A stretch of DNA of 64,000 nucleotides from Nitrospira sp. (GCA_002634385.1 NSJL01000001.1:1-64000), one strand, 5' to 3'; shown: positions 6,943-16,116, counted from the first letter of the stretch. Numbers and translations: made by a program. Notes: generated by a model from the letters alone, not told the origin.

Positions 6943-9065
6943 TGTCTGCCTCCCCATTTATACACGAGCCCTCCAAAAAAAGTCCTGGGCTGGCCCGGGG
7001 AAAATCGCGCCGCCCCCGAAGCACTCTTTGTCGCCTCCTCGGCATACGGTTCGTCGGTAACATTGATGACTCTCGCGTAGATCTCCCATTGTTTCGCGAT
7101 GTAATAGGACGCCCGTATGTTGAAAAGATCGTGGCCGCCGTACTGCTCGGTATTCGCATCATCCATCCAGTACCTGCCGAGCTTTACCCATTCGAGCTCA
7201 GCGAGTCCGCCCTTGAGAAACGGCGGCCGGTAATCCACCCGCGTATCCATTATGACTCTCGGCGCGACCGCTATCTCGTTTCCGCTGTAATCAATCGTGG
7301 AGGACACCACATACTCCTTGTACCGGTGGACCGCATAGGAGAAAGAGCTGCTCACCTCGACATCCTTCACGGGCTTGACGCCGATCCCTATCTCGATCCC
7401 CTTGTGTTCCGTCTCTCCTGCGTTCAGCCTCTCGGTAACACCGGGGGTGGGCGAGAAACTCACAATGTCGTCCTTTTTTGTCATGTAATAAAGGGAGGCG
7501 CTGAATGCAGCGATCTGCCCGATCCCTCCCCGCACCCCGATCTCATAACTGTCCGCCTTTATCGACCGGAGATTGACGGAGGTCGAGGCCGTCCCCTGGC
7601 TTCCCCGAAAGAGGTCGCCCGATGAGGGCGCTCTGAAGGCGTTGCTGTAGGAGGCGAAACCGCTCAGGCTCTCTGTAAAATCGTACGTAAAGCCTATCTT
7701 GGGACTCAGATGGCTGAAGGTGCGGGTCGTGTCGGGAGGCCTGTTGGCATTCGGCTCGAGATGTGTCGTATAGTCATGCGAAAGGGTGTCGTATCGGGCG
7801 CCCGCCGTGATACGGAGCCTCCGGAAAGGCGACGTCTCGAACTGGAGGTACGGCGAAATGCCCGTGAAAATCGCAGCGTAGTCGAAATTGTTATCCGTGC
7901 TTGCGACATAGGTATACGAGACATACCGGTCGCCGCTCTTTGTGACCTGGATGCGCCTCTCGAAATAGTCTCCCGGGGAGTAATCGATATCGATTCCCCC
8001 TATGAGCCTGCTCTTCCAGAAGTCGAAATCCTGCCGGTATTTTGCAAGCAGGCCGAGCGAATAAAACTTCGTTGTGGAATCATAGCCGAAAAAGTTCGAC
8101 CCGGACTGGAATATCCCCCATCCGGGCAGAAGATCCATCTCGTTATGCCTGAAGTAGGGGATCAGACTCAGAGAGCCCTTTTCCCCGATCCCCCTTTCAT
8201 ACTCCGTCGAGGCCCTGAAGGCCCTCACCTTTCTGAAATCAAAGGTGTAATAGTTAAACGAGGGCCGCGTCTCGAAGTCCGCTTTTGTGAGACCGCTCGC
8301 CCCGCCGGTATCCTGGTCAATGTTCGAAAAGCCGATTATGGTCTTCAGCGAGGCGTCGTCGCCCATTACCCGATCCCACCGGAGGGTGACGCTCTGCCGG
8401 TCGTAGCCGCTCCTGTCCCGCCAGCCGTCCGAATGCGTGGTGTTAAGATCGATCCTGAAGCCGTTATTGCCCCATGTGGTGCCGCCCGTTGCGAGAAACC
8501 GGTACCAGCCGAACTCCCCGACCTCCGGATTAATCTCCACCTCGGGTTTCGCGGGAGAGGGCCTCGTAATGACATTAATGGTTCCCCCTATTGCGTCGCT
8601 TCCGTAGAGTGCGGTGGCAGGACCCTTTATCACCTCGATGCGTTCCGCCCCGGGTACATTTACCTCGTAAAGCGCGTTGTGGTTGAAGAACCCGGTGGAC
8701 CGTATCGGGATACCGTCCTCCAGATAGAGGTACACAGGGTTGGTCGTCAGGGGCTGGCGAATAGCCGTCTTATGCCCCTCCCCCGCCGTAACATCCACCC
8801 ATACCCCGGGGACTGTCCTCATAATTTCCGACGGATGGGCCGGCCTTGTCTCCTCTATCTCCTTTTCCTTGATAACTCCTACTGCCTGAGGTGTTTCCTT
8901 CAGCGGTTCCGCCTCGCGCGAGCCGGTGACCACCACCTCTTCGAGGCTCTCCACCACGGTTTCCTTCCCGGCCTTGTCCCCGGCCTCCCCGGGCATCGCC
9001 CCCTGTCCGAAAACAAGTTTTGTACCGGCAAGAAGCAGCAAACATATAAAGCAAAAGCGTTTCAT
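6939..9065 (-). CDS. TonB-dependent outer-membrane receptor
   Basis: The 708-residue protein has a signal peptide (about residues 1-20) and a TonB-box-like EEVVVTGSR near residue 42. A plug domain holds IEVIKGPATALYGSDAIGGTINVI, cited here as two parts: IEVIKGPATALYGSDA and IGGTINVI. A C-terminal 22-strand barrel with the usual FSPGQPRTFFGG end follows. It imports a ligand such as a siderophore, cobalamin or metal chelate. No riboswitch is visible upstream. Its downstream neighbours (exported protein, NapH-like Fe-S protein, TonB, DUF2318) suggest a metal, with iron or copper the best guesses. Confidence 0.9.
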   Translation of the reverse strand: MKRFCFICLLLLAGTKLVFGQGAMPGEAGDKAGKETVVESLEEVVVTGSREAEPLKETPQAVGVIKEKEIEETRPAHPSEIMRTVPGVWVDVTAGEGHKTAIRQPLTTNPVYLYLEDGIPIRSTGFFNHNALYEVNVPGAERIEVIKGPATALYGSDAIGGTINVITRPSPAKPEVEINPEVGEFGWYRFLATGGTTWGNNGFRIDLNTTHSDGWRDRSGYDRQSVTLRWDRVMGDDASLKTIIGFSNIDQDTGGASGLTKADFETRPSFNYYTFDFRKVRAFRASTEYERGIGEKGSLSLIPYFRHNEMDLLPGWGIFQSGSNFFGYDSTTKFYSLGLLAKYRQDFDFWKSRLIGGIDIDYSPGDYFERRIQVTKSGDRYVSYTYVASTDNNFDYAAIFTGISPYLQFETSPFRRLRITAGARYDTLSHDYTTHLEPNANRPPDTTRTFSHLSPKIGFTYDFTESLSGFASYSNAFRAPSSGDLFRGSQGTASTSVNLRSIKADSYEIGVRGGIGQIAAFSASLYYMTKKDDIVSFSPTPGVTERLNAGETEHKGIEIGIGVKPVKDVEVSSSFSYAVHRYKEYVVSSTIDYSGNEIAVAPRVIMDTRVDYRPPFLKGGLAELEWVKLGRYWMDDANTEQYGGHDLFNIRASYYIAKQWEIYARVINVTDEPYAEEATKSASGAARFSPGQPRTFFGGLVYKWGGRQ

Positions 9066-9113
9066 CAGTCCTCCGGGTCAATTCTTCACAATGATTTCGC
9101 ATGTGGAATAGAA

Positions 9114-9132
9114 AATAAAAAAGGGAGTCCCT
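9114..9132 (-). terminator. Possible weak rho-independent terminator
   Basis: On the minus strand AGGG-ACT-CCCT is followed by TTTTTTATTTT. The stem is only four base pairs, so this is weak. It lies between the small exported-protein gene and the TonB receptor gene and might separate their transcripts. Confidence 0.35.
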
Positions 9133-9222
9133 CAGGGGGTCATATGCACGTAAAAAATACCTGCAGCAGAATACGGTACAGCAGCAGGAATAGGAGAGAG
9201 ACGCCCTTACGGGGACAGGAGG

Positions 9223-9522
9223 TCAGACGCGCGGAGGACGCTCGTCCTGAAACGCGATGAGGAGAAACTTCGAGGGGGAGTCCGGCGGGCAGTAAGGACT
9301 GCCACCTTCCGTACGCACGAGGGTGCCGGCGGACTCATAAAGACAAGGGATATCGAGGCTGCCCCCTGTCCCGCTGTCCGTTGCATGGCAGACATTGAGG
9401 GTGACAAAGGACGCCGTCCCCTCCGTATCGGGAAGGGGATGCGCGATGACAACGGGCGCCAGAAGAGACAGACCCGTAACCACAAGGAGAAGCAATGAGA
9501 GCAGCCTCATAGTACTTACCAT
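9223..9522 (-). CDS. Small exported Cys-containing protein, unknown
   Basis: The frame encodes about 99 residues: a clear signal peptide (MRLLSLLLLVVTGLSLLAPV, ending near AHP) and a mature part with Cys in NVCHATDSG, IPCLYES and PYCPPD. I do not recognise the family, though small exported Cys/His proteins next to TonB receptors are common in metal-uptake loci. Two starts are possible, ATG at 9522 (GGA upstream) and ATG at 9510. A group of TTTAC/GTAAA dyads lies immediately upstream, between this gene and the divergent LysR gene. Confidence 0.55.
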   Translation of the reverse strand: MVSTMRLLSLLLLVVTGLSLLAPVVIAHPLPDTEGTASFVTLNVCHATDSGTGGSLDIPCLYESAGTLVRTEGGSPYCPPDSPSKFLLIAFQDERPPRV

Positions 9523-9549
9523 TGTATTCCGAGCGCCCTCTCCTGTCAA

Positions 9550-9575
9550 TGTAAAATTCCAGTTTACAGGTAAAC
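9550..9575. promoter_or_regulatory. Operator-like dyads (TGTAAA-N7-TTTACA and GTTTAC-AG-GTAAAC)
   Basis: Two overlapping inverted repeats stand in the divergent region between the small exported-protein gene and the LysR gene. The first is TGTAAA (9550-9555) with TTTACA (9563-9568). The second is GTTTAC (9562-9567) with GTAAAC (9570-9575). Overlapping dyads in a divergent region are typical of an autoregulated site. Which protein binds is unknown; LysR sites usually contain T-N11-A. Confidence 0.45.
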
Positions 9576-9696
9576 AGATACCCGGTGAAGAAGGGCTGAA
9601 AAGCGGCTCCGCCCCGTGGCGGTGAGCGGCTGCTCACTTTCTCATCCGGCGTCTCCTCCACCTCCGGTGCCGTCGAATATGCTACAATAAAAAGTT

Positions 9697-10587
9697 ATGG
9701 ATCTGCACCAGTTAAAGATTTTTGCTACGGTATTCAAGAACAGAAGCTTCTCGAAAGCATCCGGGGAGCTCCACCTTACTCAGCCCACCGTCAGCGACCA
9801 TATAAAATCGCTGGAGGAGGAGTTCGGCTGTACGCTCTTTGACCGTCTCGGGAGGACGATCATTCCCACAAAGGAAGCGGAAATACTCTACAGCCACTCT
9901 TTGGAGATCCTCGAGAAGTCCGAGTCCATCCGGGATGCCATCAGGCAGCTGAAACAAGAGGATTCCGGGGAGCTGGTCATCGGTGCAAGCACCATCCCCG
10001 GCACCTATCTAATGCCCCGCATCATCTCGGCCTTCCGGAAGGAGCATCCTTCGGTCACCTTCAAGATATCCATCTCCGACTCGAAGGAAGTAGTGGAAAA
10101 GATACTGAACCAGGAACTGCTGCTGGGCGTTACGGGGTCGAAGCTGCATGCCGGGCAGGCGCAGTATGAGCCCTTCATGGAGGACGAGCTGATCGCCATC
10201 TCCTCCCCCTCTTTCGTCAGGAGCAAAACAGTGTCTTTCAGGGAGCTTTTCTCCCTTCCCATGGTACTGCGGGAGGAGGGGTCCGGCACACGCACGGAAG
10301 TGGACAAGATCGCCGAGGCGAACGGTATCAACCTCGATACGATCGAGACAGCCGGGGTCTTTGGGTCCACCGATGCGGTGAAGCAGGCGGTGAAGGCGGA
10401 ACTGGGGATCGCCATTCTGTCCCGTCTTGCAGTGGCTGATGAGCTGAAAATGGGAATTCTCCGGGAAATAAAGATCACCGACGTACAGATGAGGAGAAAA
10501 TTTTATATCGTGAAGCACAAGAGGAGATCCCTTCCCCATGCATACCGGGTCTTTATCGAATCCCTGAGACGGTCCGCCTCCCTCTGA
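9697..10587 (+). CDS. LysR-family regulator, selenium-metabolism-associated type
   Basis: A typical LysR winged helix (MDLHQLKIFATVFKNRSF, then ASGELHLTQPTVSDHIKSLE) is followed by a periplasmic-binding-like effector domain (GELVIGASTIPGTYLMPRII). The overall pattern, including EEGSGTRTEVD, is that of CysB-like/CysL-like regulators and of the LysR subgroup annotated in anaerobes as selenium-metabolism-associated. That subgroup call is from memory, not from a search. The gene is divergent from the exported-protein/TonB-receptor genes and convergent with the molybdoenzyme series. Length (296 residues) is normal. Its targets could be either flank or genes outside the window. Confidence 0.75.
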   Translation: MDLHQLKIFATVFKNRSFSKASGELHLTQPTVSDHIKSLEEEFGCTLFDRLGRTIIPTKEAEILYSHSLEILEKSESIRDAIRQLKQEDSGELVIGASTIPGTYLMPRIISAFRKEHPSVTFKISISDSKEVVEKILNQELLLGVTGSKLHAGQAQYEPFMEDELIAISSPSFVRSKTVSFRELFSLPMVLREEGSGTRTEVDKIAEANGINLDTIETAGVFGSTDAVKQAVKAELGIAILSRLAVADELKMGILREIKITDVQMRRKFYIVKHKRRSLPHAYRVFIESLRRSASL

Positions 10588-10629
10588 CCCGTTGGCAACA
10601 GTGATGCCCTGCCTTATCATTATTTCATG

Positions 10630-11235
10630 TTACTCCCAGAGACTCCTGTTGATCAGATCAGCCATAACGACCGCAGTGGAATAAAAACCTGTCCCGTCAT
10701 ATCCGGCCACCTCATCCGCCAAATCGATGATCCAGTCAAAGTGATTCGCCCGGAACTCCCTTTGCTCCTCTTCCGGAGCATTTCTGCACAGATACGCCAT
10801 GTACTCCAGTTCAAGGGCGATGTGGTCGGGCATTGATGCATAGAGATCGGGAACGACAACTCCACTTTCCTGGTATCTCCTTATCATATCCAGTGCAGGA
10901 TCTCCCATGAGGTATCCTCTCTCCCCTGCAATGCCCAACGTGCATTCGGAGCTCAGGGACCACCTCTTATAGACACTCTCGACAGGGACGATATAGGGAG
11001 GGATCGGTCCCAGAAAGAGCTTTCTGTATTCATCTGAGACGGTTTTGAAAACGTCGCCGGGGATTTTTAAGCCCAAAAACAGAGAGGAATCAATGTTCAG
11101 CAGAGAAAAGGCGTTTTTGAAGAACCTGAGGACCCTGCCGGATGCAATGTCGTCCGCAAACTCTTCCGTCGGTTCCTTGAAAAACTCGCTTAATTGTGAG
11201 TATATATCCGTAAGGAGACGCGGTTCCGCCGTCAT
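10630..11235 (-). CDS. TorD/DmsD-like molybdoenzyme chaperone (second of two)
   Basis: This is a 201-residue all-helical protein with the TorD-family signatures VPVESVYKRWS and MPDHIALELEYMAYL. These chaperones bind the Tat signal of a molybdoenzyme catalytic subunit and hold it for cofactor insertion before export. The gene overlaps the stop of the upstream ferredoxin gene as TAATG and follows the catalytic gene at 11788-14169, which has a Tat signal; that is its likely client. It is the last gene of the long minus-strand series. Confidence 0.85.
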   Translation of the reverse strand: MTAEPRLLTDIYSQLSEFFKEPTEEFADDIASGRVLRFFKNAFSLLNIDSSLFLGLKIPGDVFKTVSDEYRKLFLGPIPPYIVPVESVYKRWSLSSECTLGIAGERGYLMGDPALDMIRRYQESGVVVPDLYASMPDHIALELEYMAYLCRNAPEEEQREFRANHFDWIIDLADEVAGYDGTGFYSTAVVMADLINRSLWE

Positions 11236-11774
11236 TATTTTTTAAGCCTTTCCAGGTAAGAGGTGGAAGGTCCGGTACCAAACGTGTCGATATCCTTACA
11301 CCATCTCCCCTCAGAGCGCGCCTTAGCGAAAAGCTCTTCGGCCCGCCCGAATGTCAGCGCCCGGCCGGGACACTTTGTCACACAAGACGGCTGTTCTCCG
11401 CGGGCAAGCCGGTGGGCACAGTAGGTACACTTATCGGCCACCATCCTGTCCTCGTCAAACCCCATGGCTCCATAGGGACATGCCCAGGCACAATACCGGC
11501 ACCCGATGCATCTTTCCTTGTCGATAAGAACAACCCCGTCTTCCTGGCGTTTCGAGATCGCCCCGACGGGACACGATGCCTTGCATGCGGGCTTTGCGCA
11601 ATGCATGCAAGGCATCGAGACGAAATAAAGCCTGCTTCCCTTCTGAGGAGCGACCCAGATCACCTTCGTCCTGTACCGTCCCATCGGTATCCCGTTCTCC
11701 AGCTTGCAGGCCGCCTCACAGGACTTGCATCCGATACACCTTTCCAGATCGACCATCATCGTGTATTGACTCAT
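11235..11774 (-). CDS. NrfC/PsrB-type 4Fe-4S electron-transfer subunit
   Basis: The 179-residue protein has the standard pattern of four cubane clusters: CIGCKSCEAACK near the N-terminus, CMHCAKPACKASCP, CIGCRYCAWACP, and CTYCAHRLARGEQPSCVTKCP. It has no Tat signal and would be exported with its catalytic partner encoded just upstream. The ATG at 11774 follows GAGGAGGGGGA; a longer frame upstream runs inside the catalytic gene and is not conserved. The second cluster motif here has a normal Cys where the paralogue at 20841-21467 has TGA, which makes it a useful reference. Confidence 0.9.
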   Translation of the reverse strand: MSQYTMMVDLERCIGCKSCEAACKLENGIPMGRYRTKVIWVAPQKGSRLYFVSMPCMHCAKPACKASCPVGAISKRQEDGVVLIDKERCIGCRYCAWACPYGAMGFDEDRMVADKCTYCAHRLARGEQPSCVTKCPGRALTFGRAEELFAKARSEGRWCKDIDTFGTGPSTSYLERLKK

Positions 11775-11787
11775 CTCCCCCTCCTCC

Positions 11788-14169
11788 TTATGCCCTGGTG
11801 ACCTTGCAGACAAGTCCCTTGTAGTTTGTCTGGTCTGAAACGGGGCATCTCTTGTCCTTGTTGACGATACTATTGATTGATTTCCACTGACTGTAGGGCT
11901 GATTGGGGGAATAGGAATTGGGCACAAAGATCGTATCCCTCCGGATCCCCTCATACGTCCATGCTTTCGCAGTGAACTCCCCCTTCAATCCCGTTATTGT
12001 CACTGTGTCGCCATTCTGTATGCCGGCCTCTCTTGCCTTCTCCGGATGGATCAGGCAGTACTGGTCGGGCATCTGCTCCTGGAGGCACCCGACCCAGTGT
12101 GTTCCATCGCCGAAATGGGCGGCACTCGGCTTGCCGGTGATCAGATAGGTATCAAAGCCGGACAGCTCGGGCTTGTCAGGATACTTTATCTTGACCCGGG
12201 GGGCTCTCATCTTCCCTATCAACTGAGAGGTAACCCCTTCAGTCGTATCGTCGTCGAGGTACTCCAGATACGGCAACCCGTCTTTCATACCGATTTCAGG
12301 ATCCACATAGAATTCGGGAAGGGGACTCAGTCCTTGTGTTTTGTAGGCCTTTTCAAGCTCTTCCGTCCATATCTCGATCTTTCCCGACGGACGCGGGAAT
12401 TGCCCTTTTTTACCGGGAACCCCGTTCTTTTCAGTATAGAGGGTACCGATTTCGGGTGCATCAGGCGACGGCAGCGGTCCTCTCAATGCACCCTCTTTCT
12501 TCGCAAAAAACCTTTCCGGTGAAAACCCGTTCTTCCTGGACATCGCCTTTTGTAATGCAACCGGATCCTTGTACTCGTCTTTGAATATATCTCCCCACCC
12601 CATTCTCTTGCCCAGCTCTATGAAGATCCACCTTTCCGGTCTTGCCTGGTGCAGGGGCTGAATGACCTGAGGATTGAAAACGACCCGCCGCTCATCGGAA
12701 ACGGGAGCCAGCCCCCCCGATTCCGCCCATGGGGATACGGGTAAAATGTAGTCGAAATACAAAGTCTCAATACTGGGATACATATTGTAATAGATGGATA
12801 CTTCCAGGTTATCCAGTGCCTTGATAATTCTGTCATGGTCTCCCCACTGCACCATGGGATTACAGCACGACATGAAGGCTTTGATCGGGTACGGCTTTCC
12901 GGTAATCATCGGCTCGATCCAAGCCACGGGAGATTTGCCTAATCGCTGCCGTTTCGGCTTTACTTCCTTTTCCTGCGGGACGGAAATACTGCCCACCGGC
13001 GTAGCACCCGCATTCCCGGAAGCATACCCCATCGACGGCTTGCCGTAATGTCCCGTGATGGCGGCGAGCATAAAAAACGCGCGGTGTGTCAGATGCCCGT
13101 TCGTATGGTGGCTCAGCCCCGCATTCCCCATGATGATCGCCTTTTCGGTCTTTGCGTACTCCTCCGCAAGCTGCCGTATCGTCACGGCAGGAATGCCGCA
13201 CACCTTTTCCGCCCATTCGGGGGTATATTTCTTTTCGAGAAGAAAAGCTTTCAATTTATCAAAGCCCAGCACTTTCGCGTTAATGAAGCTGTCGTTCTGC
13301 AGGTTTCTCCCGACAATGTGGTACATCATCGAAAGGGCAAGGGCCATATCAGTGGAGGGCCTGACCGGCAGCCATACATCCGCCCGGCTTGCCGTCTCCG
13401 ACATCCTCGGGTCAGCCACGATGAGCTTCGCGCCTCGTTTTATCCTCTCGTCGTTGAGCATGCCGAAAGCGACAACCTTGGTGGCAGCCATGTTGCTCCC
13501 CACGAGCATATACCAGTCGGCACCGCCGAAATCGTCTCTCGTGTAGGTCCATGGCGGATTATTGTGCCCGAGGATGGAGTTGGAGGCGGAGGATCCGGCA
13601 AAATTGCAGAACGGTCCCGTCCCTTCCCGGTGCGGAGTACCGTACAACTTTTCAAAAGTACCGGTCAGTCCCGATCGCGCCTGCGACTCACTTCTTCCCG
13701 CAACCCACCAGGCGAAGGCCTCCGGACCGTACTTCTCCCTCACCGCTTTCAGCTTCCCGGCAATTTCGGAGAGGGCCTGATCCCAGCTCACCGCATGGTA
13801 GGATTCCGCTCTGCCCCGTGGACCCACCCTTTTCAGAGGGGTCTTCAAGCGATACTTGTTGTAGAGCATATTTACATTATTCTGTCCCTTCGGGCAGAGC
13901 CTTCCCTCTGTTACGGGATCATCGGGATTACCGTAAATATTGACAATTCTTCCGCCCTGCACATGAACTTTCATGCTGCACGCATTCTGGCACCACATGC
14001 AGCCGCTCGTTACCACTGTATCGGGGACAGGCGAGACTCCCCCTTCGGTGTAAGGCTTGCGTGAAGAGGCATCCTCTCCGGCCAGAGCGGCAGGGATAGC
14101 GCCTGCTGTCACGGCAATAGCGCTCACTACTTTAAGGAAAGATCTTCTTGTGAGCTTCACTCCATCCAT
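11788..14169 (-). CDS. Tat-exported molybdopterin oxidoreductase, PsrA/PhsA-like catalytic subunit
   Basis: The start at 14169 gives a Tat signal (LTRRSFLK, then a hydrophobic stretch to ALAG). The FS0 cluster motif CMWCQNACSMKV is followed by CPKGQ. The segment GTGPFCNFAGSS puts a Cys where CISM enzymes of the polysulfide/thiosulfate/arsenate group have the molybdenum-ligand Cys. The C-terminal cofactor domain includes YLITGKPSAAHFGDGTHW. About 793 residues. Substrate is uncertain; sulfur, selenium or arsenic oxyanions or sulfur chains are plausible. A ferredoxin subunit and a TorD chaperone follow at once, but no NrfD anchor, so it may share the anchor of the upstream complex. GGAGGAAG precedes the ATG. 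Confidence 0.88.
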   Translation of the reverse strand: MDGVKLTRRSFLKVVSAIAVTAGAIPAALAGEDASSRKPYTEGGVSPVPDTVVTSGCMWCQNACSMKVHVQGGRIVNIYGNPDDPVTEGRLCPKGQNNVNMLYNKYRLKTPLKRVGPRGRAESYHAVSWDQALSEIAGKLKAVREKYGPEAFAWWVAGRSESQARSGLTGTFEKLYGTPHREGTGPFCNFAGSSASNSILGHNNPPWTYTRDDFGGADWYMLVGSNMAATKVVAFGMLNDERIKRGAKLIVADPRMSETASRADVWLPVRPSTDMALALSMMYHIVGRNLQNDSFINAKVLGFDKLKAFLLEKKYTPEWAEKVCGIPAVTIRQLAEEYAKTEKAIIMGNAGLSHHTNGHLTHRAFFMLAAITGHYGKPSMGYASGNAGATPVGSISVPQEKEVKPKRQRLGKSPVAWIEPMITGKPYPIKAFMSCCNPMVQWGDHDRIIKALDNLEVSIYYNMYPSIETLYFDYILPVSPWAESGGLAPVSDERRVVFNPQVIQPLHQARPERWIFIELGKRMGWGDIFKDEYKDPVALQKAMSRKNGFSPERFFAKKEGALRGPLPSPDAPEIGTLYTEKNGVPGKKGQFPRPSGKIEIWTEELEKAYKTQGLSPLPEFYVDPEIGMKDGLPYLEYLDDDTTEGVTSQLIGKMRAPRVKIKYPDKPELSGFDTYLITGKPSAAHFGDGTHWVGCLQEQMPDQYCLIHPEKAREAGIQNGDTVTITGLKGEFTAKAWTYEGIRRDTIFVPNSYSPNQPYSQWKSINSIVNKDKRCPVSDQTNYKGLVCKVTRA

Positions 14170-14355
14170 CTCTTCCTCCGATCTCCAGATTTGAAAATGT
14201 ATTTGCACACATCCCGTACCGGTACTCACCCATTTTTCTGAAATATCTCGCGTCTGAGACAGTTTCTTTGCCCCGATCTCAGGTACGGTTCTCCTGTCTT
14301 CTTGGCAGCACCTCAAGCCCTTAACCCATAAAAGTACGCACCTTTCATAAAACGG

Positions 14356-14733
14356 TCATTGCATCAAAATGCGGAAATTGCTCGACAGGAGGGATAAGGG
14401 ATCGCCCCCTTCCAGAGTCTTTTTCCCTATATTTCCAAGTTTCTTCAGGAAAATTATCTTTACCTCCTCCCACTCTTTCTTCCCAATGGATTCCGTTATC
14501 ATTTTTCGTCTGCAGGAGGCCCTCCCCTTCAGCGGTATGCTCGCTATTGTCTTTTCCGCTCCCGTCAACCGTTCCGTCGCCAACGAAACACAATATTTGA
14601 AGTTTTCGAAATACTCAGCGGTGGACCGTAACTCGTACTTGTCAACTTCCTTCAATCTGTTGACGTAAACCTTCCCGTCCGTCGGCAGCGCCACTCCCCT
14701 GTCGATACTTACGAAAGGGGCTGTGCCTAGCAC
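14356..14733 (-). CDS. Hypothetical protein, weakly supported
   Basis: A 125-codon frame begins with GTG at 14733 and overlaps the end of the FecR/PKD gene by seven bases. The product is Lys-rich with a single repeat-free domain (for example YELRSTAEYFENFKYCVSLA). I recognise no family and see no signal peptide. Its place in a tight series and same direction support it, but the start is weak and coding character is ordinary. The gap from here to the next gene, 14170-14355, has no clear promoter. Confidence 0.4.
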   Translation of the reverse strand: MLGTAPFVSIDRGVALPTDGKVYVNRLKEVDKYELRSTAEYFENFKYCVSLATERLTGAEKTIASIPLKGRASCRRKMITESIGKKEWEEVKIIFLKKLGNIGKKTLEGGDPLSLLSSNFRILMQ

Positions 14734-15674
14734 CCGCAGTTTTCTTCGACGGAAATATTGAGCTGCGCCGTCGATTTTTGTCCGTTCTCGTCCTCGACCT
14801 GGAGAACGACAACGTAAACCCCTTGCGTGAAGGTATGCTTCGCCTCTTTTCCGGAGGCGCTTTCGCCATCTCCAAAGCTCCAGTCAATCGATTTGATCTT
14901 TCCGCTGCCTCCCCTGACAAGGGCCTTGAATTTCACCGTATAGGGAGCGTTTCCCCTCCTGTTTTTCACCCCGCCGATCTTCACGCTCAAAGGCCCGCCG
15001 GGAGAGGCTATTTCCTCATCCGCCAGCAAGCTGCCTCCAAGCCTTTTTGAGGTTTTTACCAGCCCCTCTTTTACTTTTTCCTGGATCGCTACGGGATTCT
15101 CCGGTTTTGCCCCGGCCCTCACGACTGCTTGCTGTCCGTCCTCTATTCTCACTTTCTGGGTCTCCATATCGACGATCACAACGCCGAGGAGAGACCAGGC
15201 AGTCGATTTCTTCTCCGCCTCTTCATACTTCAGGGCAAGCTCCGCACCTTGCGTCATCACGACAACTCCACCCGAACTTACTTCAAAGTGATTAAAGAGA
15301 TGCTCGGGAACCTGGGCCTTCGCGAAAATGCGGCCCTTTTCCAAAGAGAGCAGCGATTTCTCCAGTTTCCTGTCACTTTCATACGTGACACCGCGTACCA
15401 TGAGGGCGGTATCAGGGTATATTTCCACCATGCTCCCGTTCGACCAGGAAAGAAGAGCGGCTGAATTGGCACCCGTCACGATCTTTTCATCCCGCTGGAC
15501 AATATCCCCTTCTCTGAGCGGCGCCCCGTTTTTCGTCACGGCTCCGTCCACCCGCGATGCCCTGATGACGGAAGCGTCTTCAGCCCGTACAGGGCCGGAC
15601 CATGCCGCCACCGTGAGGAAGAGCGCACAAAAAACAACACGCAGCACCGTCACTTTTGTCATCATACCTCTCAC
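14727..15674 (-). CDS. Exported FecR-domain plus PKD-domain protein
   Basis: A signal peptide (VVFCALFLTVAAWSGPVRA) is followed by a FecR-like domain (GDIVQRDEKIVTGANSAALL and later VSSGGVVVMTQGAEL) and then a C-terminal PKD domain (IDWSFGDGESASGKEAKHTF). The product ends ENCGC. FecR domains bind peptidoglycan or act in surface assembly; PKD domains are beta-sandwiches common in surface proteins. The GTG at 15674 is chosen because AAAGGAGG sits eight bases before it; TTG (15680) and ATG (15665) are in frame. It may help hold the barrel/cytochrome proteins encoded upstream. That is inference. Confidence 0.75.
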   Translation of the reverse strand: MRGMMTKVTVLRVVFCALFLTVAAWSGPVRAEDASVIRASRVDGAVTKNGAPLREGDIVQRDEKIVTGANSAALLSWSNGSMVEIYPDTALMVRGVTYESDRKLEKSLLSLEKGRIFAKAQVPEHLFNHFEVSSGGVVVMTQGAELALKYEEAEKKSTAWSLLGVVIVDMETQKVRIEDGQQAVVRAGAKPENPVAIQEKVKEGLVKTSKRLGGSLLADEEIASPGGPLSVKIGGVKNRRGNAPYTVKFKALVRGGSGKIKSIDWSFGDGESASGKEAKHTFTQGVYVVVLQVEDENGQKSTAQLNISVEENCGC

Positions 15675-15774
15675 TTTCAAAACCTCCTTTAAAAATCATT
15701 GAAAAAACACGCACGTTTTCTAGCCCGACACCTTATTCGTTTTCTCCTTCGGCCCGAAGGACACAGGATGACGA

Positions 15775-16116
15775 TCAACCCGGAGAGGCCGCATCGATGG
15801 TAGCACTTGCGGTATAGACCTTCCCGGTCTGCTCGGTAACCTCCAGCACGAGATTGTATTTCCCCACCTCGTAGAAATGCGGCTTCGGGTACATCTCCCC
15901 ACTCTCCTGTCCGTCTCCGAAGTACCATCTGAACTTCAGCGGCTCTTTCAGATTGTTCACCCTTGGCTCCACATGAACCCACATCGGGCCTTTTCCCGTT
16001 TTCGGGACGACAATGATCTCGATTCCACCGTTCCCTTCCCCTGCGGCGGGAAGGATAAGCAGCACCGCAGCGATACACAGCACAAAAATAACAATACAGC
16101 GGGGACTAGAATTCAA
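15775..16116 (-). CDS. Small exported PKD-like domain protein
   Basis: A signal peptide (CIVIFVLCIAAVLLILPAAG) precedes a single PKD-like fold with the FRWYFGDGQESGE core and GKYNLVLEVTEQTGK. No ATG fits well; TTG at 16116 has GGAG six bases upstream and is proposed as the start. It overlaps the end of the beta-barrel gene by 11 bp, so coupling is likely. It shares the PKD fold with the next gene. A structural role at the outer surface or in the periplasm is plausible. Confidence 0.6.
   Translation of the reverse strand: MNSSPRCIVIFVLCIAAVLLILPAAGEGNGGIEIIVVPKTGKGPMWVHVEPRVNNLKEPLKFRWYFGDGQESGEMYPKPHFYEVGKYNLVLEVTEQTGKVYTASATIDAASPG

Noticed and set aside
9066-9222. Cobalamin riboswitch before the TonB receptor
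   Set aside because: The region lacks the conserved GCCACTG-type box and any large paired structure.
7710-9260. 516-codon plus-strand frame opposite the TonB receptor
   Set aside because: It is a shadow of the receptor gene in GC-rich codons, with no family pattern of its own.
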